This document shows, in pieces, positions 17,338-26,866 of a stretch of 42,517 bases of DNA (its first letter is position 1; each line of letters starts with the position of its first letter). The stretch is from contig DYSP01000010.1 of the NCBI GenBank assembly GCA_020718185.1, positions 1-42,517 of the forward strand, written 5' to 3'. A program made the translations under genes and the position numbers. The notes beneath the pieces were generated by a model that searched no databases, was not told where the DNA came from, and worked only from the letters and a program-made list of their open reading frames with translations. The stretch is from Candidatus Odyssella sp. GTDB lineage: Bacteria; Pseudomonadota; Alphaproteobacteria; Paracaedibacterales; Paracaedibacteraceae.

Positions 17338-18291
17338 ATGGCAGTCTTTTTGGAATTTGAAAAACCAATTGCCGATCTTGAAGGAAAAATTGAAGAATTG
17401 AGACATCTGTCAACGGCGGGTAATTTCAATATTGTCGATGAAGTGTCAAAATTGCAAATAAAAGTTGATAAATTATTGCGTCAAACTTATGGAAATTTGA
17501 CAGCTTGGCAAAAAGTACAAGTGGCTCGTCATCCCGATCGTCCACAATTTTTTGATTATCTAAATGAGATTTTTAGTGATTTTTTACCCTTGGCCGGGGA
17601 TCGCAGTTTTGCAGATGACCAAGCTATTATTGGTGGATTTGGGCGTTTAAATGGTAAAAGTGTGATGATCATTGGTCAGCAAAAAGGCAATGATTTAGAA
17701 ACGCGTCTGCGCCATAATTTTGGTGCAGCCAAACCTGAAGGATATCGCAAGGCCAAACGGTTGATGGAATTAGCTGATCGGTTTAATGTGCCCATTATTA
17801 CCTTTATTGATACGGCAGGTGCATATCCTGGTATCGATGCCGAAGAACGTGGGCAAGCCGAAGCTATTGCACGAAGTATTGAGGCTTGTCTGCGTGTGCG
17901 TGTGCCGTTGATTAGTGTTATAATTGGAGAAGGCGGATCAGGCGGTGCAATTGCACTTGGTGTGGCTAATACAGTGATGATGCTGGAACATTCAGTCTAT
18001 TCGGTTATTTCGCCCGAAGGATGTGCGTCTATTTTATGGCGTAGTAAAACCAAAGCACCAGATGCAGCCGAAGCACAAAAACTAACGGCTCAAGATTTAA
18101 ATACGCTGGGTATTATCGACTATGTTGTGCCAGAACCTATGGGGGGAGCGCATCGTCATCCACAAGAAGCGATTAAATCAGTTGGATGTGCTGTTGAGGA
18201 TGCATTAAACCGTTTATTGCATATGAATGGAGATGCTCTTCAAGATCATCGTTCTAATAAGTTTTTATCGATGGGAACCAAAAGACTTTAG
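17338..18291 (+). CDS. accA: acetyl-CoA carboxylase carboxyltransferase subunit alpha
   Basis: 317 residues. With AccD it transfers the carboxyl group from biotin to acetyl-CoA in the first step of fatty acid synthesis. The N-terminal helix (FLEFEKPIADLEGKIEEL) and the crotonase-like core with GRQKG-type segment IIGQQKGNDLETRLRHNFG, FIDTAGAYPG and IGEGGSGGAIALG are all present. The length matches the family. It lies 41 bases after xerD. The C-terminal codons are followed closely by the DUF1467 gene, suggesting cotranscription. Confidence 0.96.
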   Translation: MAVFLEFEKPIADLEGKIEELRHLSTAGNFNIVDEVSKLQIKVDKLLRQTYGNLTAWQKVQVARHPDRPQFFDYLNEIFSDFLPLAGDRSFADDQAIIGGFGRLNGKSVMIIGQQKGNDLETRLRHNFGAAKPEGYRKAKRLMELADRFNVPIITFIDTAGAYPGIDAEERGQAEAIARSIEACLRVRVPLISVIIGEGGSGGAIALGVANTVMMLEHSVYSVISPEGCASILWRSKTKAPDAAEAQKLTAQDLNTLGIIDYVVPEPMGGAHRHPQEAIKSVGCAVEDALNRLLHMNGDALQDHRSNKFLSMGTKRL

Positions 18292-18319
18292 ATTTTTTAG
18301 GGAAGTAAGGAGGGGTGCG

Positions 18320-18547
18320 ATGACCATTGTCACAGGAATTATTGTTTTTTCAATTGTTTGGTGGACAGTACTTTTCATTGTTTTGCCGTTTGGTGTTAAA
18401 ACATCTGCTTGCCCGGAAGAAGGACATGCTGACAGCGCACCGATTAACCCCCAGCTTGGGAAAAAATTTTTAATCACTACCCTGTTGTCAATTATTTTGT
18501 TTTTTATAATTTGGTACCTCATCAGCCTTAATATACTAAATCTCTAG
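18320..18547 (+). CDS. DUF1467 family small membrane protein
   Basis: 75 residues with two membrane helices (about 3-24 and 50-71), joined by a short loop with SACPEEGHADSAPINPQLGKK. The pattern of WW in helix 1, LPFGV at its end, SAP, and KK then TT before helix 2 fits DUF1467, a small family widespread in alphaproteobacteria with no known function. The ATG at 18320 is fixed by a strong AAGGAGG site 9 bases upstream; earlier in-frame starts lie inside accA. It is 28 bases after accA. Confidence 0.82.
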   Translation: MTIVTGIIVFSIVWWTVLFIVLPFGVKTSACPEEGHADSAPINPQLGKKFLITTLLSIILFFIIWYLISLNILNL

Positions 18548-18565
18548 TTTTCAGGAATATGCAAG

Positions 18566-19438
18566 ATGTCCGTCATAGAATTATTTGATACAACCAATTG
18601 GCATAACCCACTTAATGCTGACGATCAACAGCGCGCTGTAAAAGCTATTGAAAACGGTAAAGTTCTTTATTTTCCAAACCTTAGTTTTTACCTAGACGAA
18701 GCAGAAACATTTCTTCTTGACCCTCAAATTTTAATGAAGGGGGCAAAAAATATTAGTTATGATTATCGTCAACCGCAATTAAAAGGGGCTGTGTGTCAGG
18801 CAGATGCGGCACATTCGTTACAAGAACTAATGCATCGATTTTTTAATTTTAGCCAGCAATTGGTTGACCATGTGCTTCCATACTACCACAGTAATACATG
18901 TTTTGCGCGGACAAGTTTCCGACCTGCTGAAATTGAAGGACGCGTGACGTCTTATAAAAAAGATGATACACGACTGCATGTAGATGCTTTTCCAGCAACC
19001 CCCAACCAAGGGACGCGCATTTTACGTGTCTTTTCAAATGTGAGCCCGGTTGGAAAACCACGCATTTGGCGTGTGGGCGAACCCTTTGAAGCGGTGGCCA
19101 AACGTTTTTTGCCGCAAATTAAAAAACCTTTTCCAGGTGCAAGATGGGCGTTGCATAAATTAGGATTAACAAAATCATATCGCACTCTTTATGATCATTA
19201 TATGTTGCAAATACATGATAAAATGAAAGCAGATTTGACATATCAAAAAACAGCAAATCAAGAAAAAATTGAATTTGCAGCAGAGAGTACATGGATGGTG
19301 ATGACCGATCATGTGTCGCATGCAGCAATGTCAGGACAACATTTGTTGGAACAAACAATTCATCTACCTATTTCAGGAATGAAATATCCTGAATTATCGC
19401 CTTTTAGAATTGTAGAACGGCTCACCTCGCCGCAATAG
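18566..19438 (+). CDS. kdoO: Kdo hydroxylase (Fe2+/2-oxoglutarate dioxygenase)
   Basis: 290 residues of the Kdo hydroxylase family, which converts the outer 3-deoxy-D-manno-octulosonate of lipopolysaccharide to its 3-hydroxylated form (Ko). The HxD metal motif is His138 and Asp140 in RLHVDAFP. The distal histidine is His249 or His252 in TDHVSHAAMSGQHLLEQT. Further family marks are the YFPNLSF start, RVTSYKKDDTRLH and RILRVFSNVSP. No signal peptide is present, as expected for a cytoplasmic enzyme acting on LPS precursors. It is 18 bases after the DUF1467 gene. A hairpin overlaps the stop codon. Confidence 0.88.
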   Translation: MSVIELFDTTNWHNPLNADDQQRAVKAIENGKVLYFPNLSFYLDEAETFLLDPQILMKGAKNISYDYRQPQLKGAVCQADAAHSLQELMHRFFNFSQQLVDHVLPYYHSNTCFARTSFRPAEIEGRVTSYKKDDTRLHVDAFPATPNQGTRILRVFSNVSPVGKPRIWRVGEPFEAVAKRFLPQIKKPFPGARWALHKLGLTKSYRTLYDHYMLQIHDKMKADLTYQKTANQEKIEFAAESTWMVMTDHVSHAAMSGQHLLEQTIHLPISGMKYPELSPFRIVERLTSPQ

Positions 19439-19445
19439 CGAGGTG
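19423..19445. terminator. hairpin over the kdoO stop codon
   Basis: CACCTCGC (19423-19430) pairs perfectly with GCGAGGTG (19438-19445) around a 7-base loop containing the stop codon. No T tract follows on either strand, so it may act as a 3-prime end structure rather than a true intrinsic terminator. It sits between convergent genes. Confidence 0.45.
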
Positions 19446-19465
19446 AATGAAACATTGCGAGACTA

Positions 19466-20082
19466 CTATATGGTGCTTAGTAAGTTATTTTCTTGCAAGT
19501 AAGTTTTTACAATGTCTGTTACACTATGAGTTATAACTTTGAGGGTGGAGTCGGCTTTTTGTTCTTCATGAAAAGCAAAAGCAAGAGCTTTAATAGGCGG
19601 CATTGCTGTGATAAGCCAATTTGCACCCATTAAGTTGTGAATTGATATGCCAAAGCTTGGGTTAGATACCATTGTGCTGGCCATTTTTTCTTCTAATAAA
19701 CCACCAAGAGCAATGACATGTTTCCCCCAATCTTTTTTTTCAACTAATAAATGATTTAAAAGATCGTTACTGGTTAATAGGCGGAAAGTACTTATACCAG
19801 ATAAAAGAAAATCTTTTTGTGAAAGAGAAACCACGCAGCGTGTACATCTTGATGAAGGACTTCTGTTAAAGGACCCAGGCGCGGTGCCTGATATTTATGT
19901 AGATCTTGAGGGTGTTGTTCTGCCAAATATTCGATAAGACTAGGGCTTTGAGATAGGGGGGATGGTTGTAGACGGTCATCATCAGCACCCATAGCAATTG
20001 TCATATTGCTTAAAAAGCCAAGTGTTAAGATGGTGGAAATTTTTGTTATTAACGCTACTTTTCTAGAAATTTTGTTTGGCAT
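19466..20082 (-). pseudogene. exported protein of unknown function, frameshifted
   Basis: Two frames appear to be halves of one gene. The upstream half (19792-20082, 96 residues) has a signal peptide (KISRKVALITKISTILTLGFLSNMTIAMG) and ends DVHAAWFLFHKKIFFYLV. The second half (122 residues) enters one base out of phase with SLSQKDFLLSGISTFRLL, which reads naturally on from DVHAAW. The frames overlap by about 40 bases, and restoring one T in the TTT near 19830 would join them into a protein of about 205 residues. AAGGA precedes the ATG at 20082. No family is recognised. Alternatives are two overlapping genes, programmed frameshifting, or a sequencing error. Confidence 0.6.
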
Positions 20083-20294
20083 TCACTTGATTCCTTCTGT
20101 TTGTAAAGGTGATCATGAGCAAAAATGCTCTTTGAGATAAGGAGAATTATATTCTCAGCGCTGACTATAAAGCGTCTTTATTAATTTTTAGTGTACAAGG
20201 GAGATATTTAATTTAATTAATAAATTTGCTTGAATAGCACCTTCATAGGCGTATCATAAGGGTATAAGTTTTAATGTTAGACTGAAAACTGAAA

Positions 20295-22172
20295 ATGGAT
20301 AAAACGTCGCAACAGCAAAATAAATGTTTGCCACACGTGGTTCTTAGCGCCATTGGAATTGTATATGGTGATATTGGTACTAGTCCTCTTTATACCGTGA
20401 AAGAATGTTTCTCAGGGTCAACCTTTCCTATTACAGAGAATTCTGTTTTAGGTATCCTTTCGTTAATTTTGTGGTCGATTACATTTATTGTGTCTATCAA
20501 ATATATCTTTTTTATTTTACGTGCCGATAATAGTGGGGAAGGTGGTATTTTAGCGCTAACAGCATTGGCATTAAAAAAACGATTAAACAATAAGTATTCC
20601 TATATCATTATGATTTTGGGAATGATTGGTGCGGCGTTATTTTATGGCGACGCGGTATTAACACCAGCCATTTCAGTATTAAGTGCGGTGGAAGGAATAT
20701 CAATTTATTCACCAACACTTACCCCGTTTGTTATTCCTATCACTATATTCATTCTTTTGACGTTATTTATGATTCAATCTCAAGGAACGAATAATATAGG
20801 TTCATTTTTTGGTCCCACTATGGTTGTTTGGTTTATTGTTATTGGAGTATTGGGACTTATCCAAATTATTCATAATCCTGTGGTTTTAAAAGCGCTTAAT
20901 CCGTGGTATGGGCTGCAATTTTTATTATCTCATGGAACCATTGGCCTTGCGAGTCTTGGTGCTGTTGTTTTAGCAATTACAGGGGCTGAGGCACTGTATG
21001 CAGATATGGGACATTTTGGGAAAGAATCCATCCGACGTGCGTGGTTTGTTTTGGTATTTCCTTGCTTGGCCTTAAATTATGCAGGGCAAGCTGCCTTAAT
21101 ATTAATGAACCCTGAAGCGAGCCATAATCCATTTTATTTTCTTGTTCCAAATGCGGGGATTTTTCCATTAATGATCTTATCAACTCTGGCGACAATTATT
21201 GCCTCACAGGCTGTTATTTCGGGATTATTTTCCATTACCTGGCAGGCAGTGCAATTAGGGTATTTACCTCGGATGCAAGTGATTCATACATCTTCTGAAT
21301 CCATTGGCCAAGTCTATGTGCCAACAATCAATAAGATTATTATGGTTTTAACCATAGCTGTGGTTCTTATTTTTAAAAATTCGACAGGCCTAGCATCGGC
21401 TTATGGGTTTGCTGTCACAGGAATAATGGTGATAACGACTATTTTAACAGCAATTATTGTGCTTCGTTATTGGAAGTGGTCTATCGTGAACACAATCCTC
21501 TTGTTTGGTGCATTTTTAATTGTGGATATCTTATTCTTTTCCATTAATTCCACCAAAATTCTTGGGGGCGGGTGGATGCCTTTGTTGATCGCAGCAGGGG
21601 CTTTCTTGGTAATGATAACCTGGCAACAGGGACGTAAAATTTTACTAGATAATGTCATTCATACGGGGAAAACAACTCGCTGCTTTAAGAAAAATTTAGA
21701 AAATATGCACCCAATTCGTGTTCCAGGCATAGGCGTTTATTTAAATTCTACACCCGGCACTATTCCAAGCTCCTATAATATTAACTTTAAACATAACAAA
21801 GTGATGCATGAAAAAGTGATATTTTTATCGGTAGAAACGACGCATGAGCCGCGTGTGCGAAAAGCTGAAAGAATTCAAATTATTGACCTTGGTTATAATA
21901 TTTATGAGGTGATTTATACTATTGGATTTAAAGAAATTCCCAATATCACTCAAATTTTTGAACGATGTGATGAAAATGGATTGTGTATGGATTTAACGCA
22001 AACGAGCTTTTTTACAACGCGAGGGATCCCTGTTTTTAATGTTCATCCAAAGATGAGCCTCCTTCGAGCAAAACTATTTATTTTTCTTTCTAAAAATGCC
22101 ATGCATGCTACAGAGTATTATAAGGTGCCCTATGCGCAAGTGGTTGAACTTGGGGTACGTATCAGAATTTAA
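20295..22172 (+). CDS. kup: Kup-family potassium uptake protein
   Basis: 625 residues, a KUP/HAK/KT proton-coupled potassium importer. The start IGIVYGDIGTSPLYTVKECF is diagnostic of the family. About 12 membrane helices span residues 20-455, including the conserved GEGGILALTAL and ADMGHFG segments. A cytoplasmic domain of about 170 residues follows. The length is typical. The ATG at 20295 is close to the usual family start. The gene stands alone between two degraded exported-protein genes on the opposite strand and has its own terminator. Confidence 0.95.
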   Translation: MDKTSQQQNKCLPHVVLSAIGIVYGDIGTSPLYTVKECFSGSTFPITENSVLGILSLILWSITFIVSIKYIFFILRADNSGEGGILALTALALKKRLNNKYSYIIMILGMIGAALFYGDAVLTPAISVLSAVEGISIYSPTLTPFVIPITIFILLTLFMIQSQGTNNIGSFFGPTMVVWFIVIGVLGLIQIIHNPVVLKALNPWYGLQFLLSHGTIGLASLGAVVLAITGAEALYADMGHFGKESIRRAWFVLVFPCLALNYAGQAALILMNPEASHNPFYFLVPNAGIFPLMILSTLATIIASQAVISGLFSITWQAVQLGYLPRMQVIHTSSESIGQVYVPTINKIIMVLTIAVVLIFKNSTGLASAYGFAVTGIMVITTILTAIIVLRYWKWSIVNTILLFGAFLIVDILFFSINSTKILGGGWMPLLIAAGAFLVMITWQQGRKILLDNVIHTGKTTRCFKKNLENMHPIRVPGIGVYLNSTPGTIPSSYNINFKHNKVMHEKVIFLSVETTHEPRVRKAERIQIIDLGYNIYEVIYTIGFKEIPNITQIFERCDENGLCMDLTQTSFFTTRGIPVFNVHPKMSLLRAKLFIFLSKNAMHATEYYKVPYAQVVELGVRIRI

Positions 22173-22173
22173 G

Positions 22174-22206
22174 AAGCGTCTGATGATAAGCCATCAAACG
22201 CTTTTG
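22174..22206 (+). terminator. terminator after kup
   Basis: AAGCGTCTGATG and CATCAAACGCTT make an 11-of-12 stem around ATAAGC, followed by TTG and no long T run. It starts directly after the kup stop codon. Confidence 0.7.
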
Positions 22207-22217
22207 TGCATTATACT

Positions 22218-22982
22218 TTATTGAGGAATAGTTGTAGGATGAGATTCTATTGATTCATGGATCGTGCTCAAATTCACAGACGATGAAATGCTCGCCATAA
22301 CCGAATCACCATAAAAACCAGGGGTTTTATCTGCAAGAAAGGAATTCAAAAGCTCAGAAAGCTTGGCTTGATGAGTGTGGAGAATCAATCTGACGCTACT
22401 CATTTTATAGTTAAAATCTTGAGTTGCTTTACTTATCAATATTTTCATTTCTGGTACATGACCTTGTGTTATTTTATAGATATCACGAATTATAGTAATT
22501 TGATAAGGACGTGGGTGAGCCTTGTTATGTTTAAGTTTCCAACGCTCTATCAACATATCGCTTTGATTAACAAAAGAACCAAGACCAGGAAGGGAAGATC
22601 CAAGTATTGTAGACTTAAGCTTAATAGTTTGTTGCATGCTTTCTATGAATATTGTTGCTTGTTCTGTACCTTCATCATCAGTTAGTGTGCGTTCCGGAAG
22701 GTTGGTGGCAGATGATTGGTCTTATTCTACGTGAGCGCGTTCTTCATTTTGTGCAAGTGTAGTTCTCAATTGTTCTACTTGAGTTGAGTTTTCAGACATC
22801 GATGCATGAATTTGTGCCATTACTTCAGGGCTTAAAGCGCTCATGCCAGTTGTCATCATTGATCTTCTGGTTTTACGTGCACTATCATCTGCCTCATAAG
22901 CAGCAATTGATGAAGTTATTCCCATTGTTAAAGTAAACAGTTTTAAAAGTTTATTGCTATTAAAAATTACCATTTTTTTCAC
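22218..22982 (-). pseudogene. exported protein of unknown function, interrupted by an in-frame stop
   Basis: One continuous frame of 254 codons is broken only by a TAA at 22722-22724. The first part (86 residues) has a signal peptide (KKMVIFNSNKLLKLFTLTMG, cleavage near SIAAYEA), then a helical, Gln/Glu-rich region ending EERAHVE. After the stop the same frame stays open (DQSSATNLPERTLTDDEGTEQ and onwards) for 167 more residues with no further lesion. A single change of CAA, GAA or AAA to TAA explains this. The second part is helical and polar with no recognised domain. If the downstream ATG at 22637 were used, the product would lack a signal peptide. Recent nonsense decay is the simplest reading; stop read-through or sequence error are alternatives. 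Confidence 0.65.
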
Positions 22983-23216
22983 CCGTTTAAAGTTATTAAT
23001 TTTCTAATATTTTACATTCTGAATCTTACATAGTAGCGCATTTTATTAATTACAAGTTTATTTTTGAAAATTTTTTATGGGAATGTCAATTTTTTGAAAA
23101 TGCTAAAAAAATCCTTGATTGCCCGCTTTATTTTAAAATGATTGCTATTAATAAAAGTTTAACCACTTTGTGTGTAAACTTTAAAATAATATTTGGTTTT
23201 TTAAGGAGGGGTAGTG

Positions 23217-26012
23217 ATGCATATATATTATAAACAAAGAATAATGTTAGGATTATTAATAGCCGTTTTTTCTTCTTCGGCGATGGCCGATTCAAAGCTA
23301 ACTGCCAGACGTCCACAAGTACAACCTTATGATAGTTCAAGTATGCAAGGTGTAAAAGGCGGTGAAACGGCTAATAAAAATACAACTAAGAATAACAATT
23401 TAAGCCAAAGAAGATACACTGTTTCGGGGAGAGGTAGCACCGATTTAATTCCAAGGGAAGATGTCAAATCCCCACCTCTTTTTGCTTCTAAAACGTCAAA
23501 GCCAATGACTAATCTTATCAAAAAATGTAATCGTAATATCGTTGTCACTCAAGATACGCCATCCGATTTTCAACCTAATGCACAATGTATTGCACCTGAA
23601 GGCAGAGTGCTTAATACGTACCAAGCTGATGCCTTTTTAAATGCATTAACGTTGAAAAAAATTGAAGTTGATACACGATTAAAATCTTTTATTAATGGGT
23701 TAAATGAAAAAGATAAATATGTAATGGAAGCTGTTAATGCGTATTTTGCTTCTATTTCATCGCTCAATAACACAAAAGATAATATTAACTTTTACGCTAA
23801 TATTGATTCTAAAATGCTTCAATTCATGTTTTCGCTTTGCGTTCATTCCTATCAAAATAACGCCTTTTCTGATAATCCAAATAATGTTTCTGCAGGATAT
23901 ATAAAGCAGCAAAATAAATTAAAGCTGGATGTTAAGAATCTGCAAGGAATGCTAGATAAAATTACAAAATTTGAAGCAATGATGGTAAGAACTTTGGGTG
24001 AAGATACAATCATTCGTCTTCAACAAAAAAGAATCGAGATAGAGAATGAACGTCTTAATGATCGCCAAGAATCTTCAGAAAACAAAGGCGAATATGAGCA
24101 AAATCTAGGTTTTGAAAATCAAACAACGCCTAGTCAAAGTGGCTTTAAACACCATTCAGGTGGCCTGCACGATAGCACCGGAAGCTTATCAGGTTCTGAT
24201 AAAGAAATAGGGAAACATCATCAAACAGAAACACAAGATATTAAAATTCGAAATTTAGCACCTGAATTGTTGTCATCAATCATTCAACAATATAATAACT
24301 TTTTTAAAGGTGAAAAACTACCCACAGATGGAAGCGCCAATCTTGAAGATGTTGAAGAAAAACTCGCGACTCTTAAATTAGAAGCGGAAAACCAGTTGGT
24401 AGACACAAAAAGAGCATTGATTATTCTTTCTGACCCGCGAGTTGGTGAGTGGTGGGCAAAACTTGACACGACGTTTAATACGCTTGCGAATGGGTTTATT
24501 CCAATTGATGTATTTTATCGCAACACCAGTGCTTATAAAGACCCATTGATTGGCAAGGGGATGGTTAATTCACGCAAAGGAAATACAAAGGCAGATATTG
24601 GGGGAGATAAAGAATTTTCAGGAATTCTTCTCTTTAAAGAAGACGAATCAACTGCAACTGCCAAACGAGATGAGTTAATTATTGCCTTTTCTGGTTCCAA
24701 TTCGCCAGAAGATTGGAAGCATAATTTAAACTTTTTTAAAAAAGAAGGATATGCACAGCATAATTTAGCAGCGGGTATGAGAGTTCATGGGGGAATTTTA
24801 GATTCTTTAAATGAATCCTTGGATGAAATAGGTACTAAACTAAAAGGATTTTTTAAAAATTACGCAGATCGTTATGCGGGGGCTCAGGAAGTGCCCACTC
24901 TTGAAATTAAATTGACAGGTCATAGCTTAGGTGGGGCTCTTGCTCAATTAATGGCTGTGTTTGTTAAGCAAAACATTGAGCCTTATCTTAATGGGATAGC
25001 GCACGTCAGTGTTAAAGTTTATACATTTGGTGCACCGCCCATATTTACGAAAGAATCAGCAGCAAAAGCTCAAGAAATGATTGGTAAAAACAATATCATG
25101 CGTGTTTTTACAATTGGTGATCCTGTAGCTAATATGAGTCTTATTTCTCAAAAAGGAGGAACTTCCCCTTTAATGGCTCTCCTTAATTTCCGTCATCTTG
25201 GTTTAGGTATTCCTTTATATGATCATCAAAATGGCAATGAAAAGATGGCAAGCTTTTTTGACCCTATTAATCCATGGAAATATCATCTTTCAAATCGTTA
25301 TAATAACTTGTTGACCCTCGATGCTGTAGAAATAGATAATGTTAGAGCAAATCAGCTTTATCAACTCATAATTGCCAAAGGTCTAGAGGGTGATGAAATC
25401 ATGCGGCAATGGTTAGAAAGTATGATTAATTGGGCTCAGTTTAATGAAAGCCCTGTTCTTACTGTGCCTGGTTTAGCACCTGTTGTTCTAGATCAACTGG
25501 TTTCTGGGCAAGAAAAAGCACCAGTTATCCCTTCAAATACAATGCAATACTATAATGAAGTTCAAAAAAAGAAATTTAGTGAGGGGGATACAAATGAGCC
25601 TAAACTTGAAAGAGCAACCACAGATAAAGTCACATATAATGTGAACCTTGCAGGTAAATCAAGAGCAATAGAAGTTAAACGTAATACATCTTGTGACGAT
25701 AAAAGCCTTATTAAGCAAGCCAATCTTAATCCAAGTCTTTTGTCTGCAGATAATAAGGCATTCTTGAGTTGTGGTTGTTGTTTAACTAAAAATTACTTTG
25801 TCAGTGATGATGGTTCAACAATAGCCAAACTACGGGGTATATTCGGTAAAAAAATCTCGACTGTGCCACAGGTAATGAAACACTGTGACAAATATTGTAA
25901 GACTATTGAGAGAAAAATATTTCCTCAAGGCATGACAGTAGAAGGCATGGGACATGTAATGGAAACATTTGGAGTTGGAGACCTATGGAAGAAAAAAGGG
26001 ATTAAGGAATAA
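23217..26012 (+). CDS. large exported class 3 lipase-like alpha/beta hydrolase
   Basis: 931 residues. The N-terminus is a Sec signal peptide (YYKQRIMLGLLIAVFSSSAMADS). A low-complexity polar region (about 25-95) and a helical region with coiled-coil potential (about 120-290, very Lys/Glu/Gln-rich at 235-290) precede a lipase_3 domain at about 395-700. Predicted catalytic residues are Ser570 in GHSLGG, Asp635 in IGDPVAN and His690 in KYHLSNRY, with spacings like those of fungal class 3 lipases. The C-terminal 110 residues hold a Cys cluster from Cys826 (FLSCGCCLTK, HCDKYCK). AAGGAGG precedes GTG-ATG at 23214-23219; ATG is preferred. A terminator follows. Substrate (acylglycerol, phospholipid) is unknown. 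Its size suggests a secreted effector or virulence-type enzyme. Confidence 0.82.
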   Translation: MHIYYKQRIMLGLLIAVFSSSAMADSKLTARRPQVQPYDSSSMQGVKGGETANKNTTKNNNLSQRRYTVSGRGSTDLIPREDVKSPPLFASKTSKPMTNLIKKCNRNIVVTQDTPSDFQPNAQCIAPEGRVLNTYQADAFLNALTLKKIEVDTRLKSFINGLNEKDKYVMEAVNAYFASISSLNNTKDNINFYANIDSKMLQFMFSLCVHSYQNNAFSDNPNNVSAGYIKQQNKLKLDVKNLQGMLDKITKFEAMMVRTLGEDTIIRLQQKRIEIENERLNDRQESSENKGEYEQNLGFENQTTPSQSGFKHHSGGLHDSTGSLSGSDKEIGKHHQTETQDIKIRNLAPELLSSIIQQYNNFFKGEKLPTDGSANLEDVEEKLATLKLEAENQLVDTKRALIILSDPRVGEWWAKLDTTFNTLANGFIPIDVFYRNTSAYKDPLIGKGMVNSRKGNTKADIGGDKEFSGILLFKEDESTATAKRDELIIAFSGSNSPEDWKHNLNFFKKEGYAQHNLAAGMRVHGGILDSLNESLDEIGTKLKGFFKNYADRYAGAQEVPTLEIKLTGHSLGGALAQLMAVFVKQNIEPYLNGIAHVSVKVYTFGAPPIFTKESAAKAQEMIGKNNIMRVFTIGDPVANMSLISQKGGTSPLMALLNFRHLGLGIPLYDHQNGNEKMASFFDPINPWKYHLSNRYNNLLTLDAVEIDNVRANQLYQLIIAKGLEGDEIMRQWLESMINWAQFNESPVLTVPGLAPVVLDQLVSGQEKAPVIPSNTMQYYNEVQKKKFSEGDTNEPKLERATTDKVTYNVNLAGKSRAIEVKRNTSCDDKSLIKQANLNPSLLSADNKAFLSCGCCLTKNYFVSDDGSTIAKLRGIFGKKISTVPQVMKHCDKYCKTIERKIFPQGMTVEGMGHVMETFGVGDLWKKKGIKE

Positions 26013-26037
26013 TTATAGCATTCTTAGATCAATACAT

Positions 26038-26067
26038 AGGGGGCTCTTTTGAGTCCCCCTTATTTTT
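26038..26067 (+). terminator. terminator after the lipase gene
   Basis: AGGGGGCTC and GAGTCCCCCT pair around TTTT with one bulged T, followed by TATTTTT. It separates the convergent lipase and cytochrome c1 genes. Confidence 0.85.
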
Positions 26068-26866
26068 AATGCTTAATTCGTTGCCAAATACGTCGCTTAG
26101 TTAGATATAGAACAGCTGTCATAATTAACAAGTAGAACATCACCTTAACACCTAATTGCTTACGATCTTCCATGGTTGGTTCTGATGCCCAAGTCAGAAA
26201 TGTTACCACATCTTTTGCCATTTGATCAACGGTTGCCACAGTTCCATCTGGATAGGTGACTTGCCCATCACTGATTAGGGGAGGCGACATCGATAATTGT
26301 TCACCCGGGAAATAAGGGTTATAATAACGTCCAACGCCCACTGTCACATCTTTAGGGGCAGTTTGATAACCTGTCAATAACGAATAGACATAGTCTGCGC
26401 CACCAGGACGAGCTTTAATAACCATTGATAAATCTGGCGGATGGGCTCCATTATTTGTAGCTCTTGCTGCTTTTTCATTAGGGTATGGATTTGAAAAATA
26501 ATCAGAGGGTAAAGATTTCCGGTCAATTGGTTGGCCGTCATCATCTAAATCTTTGGTTGTGAATTCAGCGGCAATAGCTTTAACTTCTTCAATCATGAGA
26601 CCTAAGTTGCTTACCCGAATTTCCTCAATCGTTTTTCCCTGGCCAGCAAGATTGCCATAACGTAAATGATCAAGGCCATGGCATGCTGCGCAAACTTGTT
26701 TGTAAACCAAGAATCCTCGCTGTAAAGCATCAATGGGGAATTTGCCGGTTGGACTATTAAAAGGCCAATTAACTTTTTTTGGTGTCAATGAATCCGATTC
26801 TGCAGGCGCTTGAGTTGAGATACAGCTAAGACAAGTGGCAAGAAATAAAGCAACTATTTTTCTCAT
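26066..26866 (-). CDS. petC: cytochrome c1 of the bc1 complex
   Basis: 266 residues, the membrane-anchored haem c subunit that passes electrons from the Rieske protein to cytochrome c. A signal peptide (residues 1-22) is followed by the haem-binding motif Cys59-x-x-Cys62-His63. The axial-ligand Met is probably in the [10 protein letters not shown] segment, and a C-terminal anchor helix ([15 protein letters not shown]) ends in basic residues. It is the third gene of the petABC operon, with the ATG overlapping the cytochrome b TGA (ATGA). Confidence 0.96.
   Translation of the reverse strand: MRKIVALFLATCLSCISTQAPAESDSLTPKKVNWPFNSPTGKFPIDALQRGFLVYKQVCAACHGLDHLRYGNLAGQGKTIEEIRVSNLGLMIEEVKAIAAEFTTKDLDDDGQPIDRKSLPSDYFSNPYPNEKAARATNNGAHPPDLSMVIKARPGGADYVYSLLTGYQTAPKDVTVGVGRYYNPYFPGEQLSMSPPLISDGQVTYPDGTVATVDQMAKDVVTFLTWASEPTMEDRKQLGVKVMFYLLIMTAVLYLTKRRIWQRIKH

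Noticed and set aside
19423-19445. Strong intrinsic terminator after kdoO
   Set aside because: The stem is perfect but no T tract follows on either strand, so only a hairpin is claimed with modest confidence.
22218-22637. Separate 139-residue gene
   Set aside because: It is in the same frame as the upstream 86-residue piece and open back to its TAA, so it is better explained as one interrupted gene.
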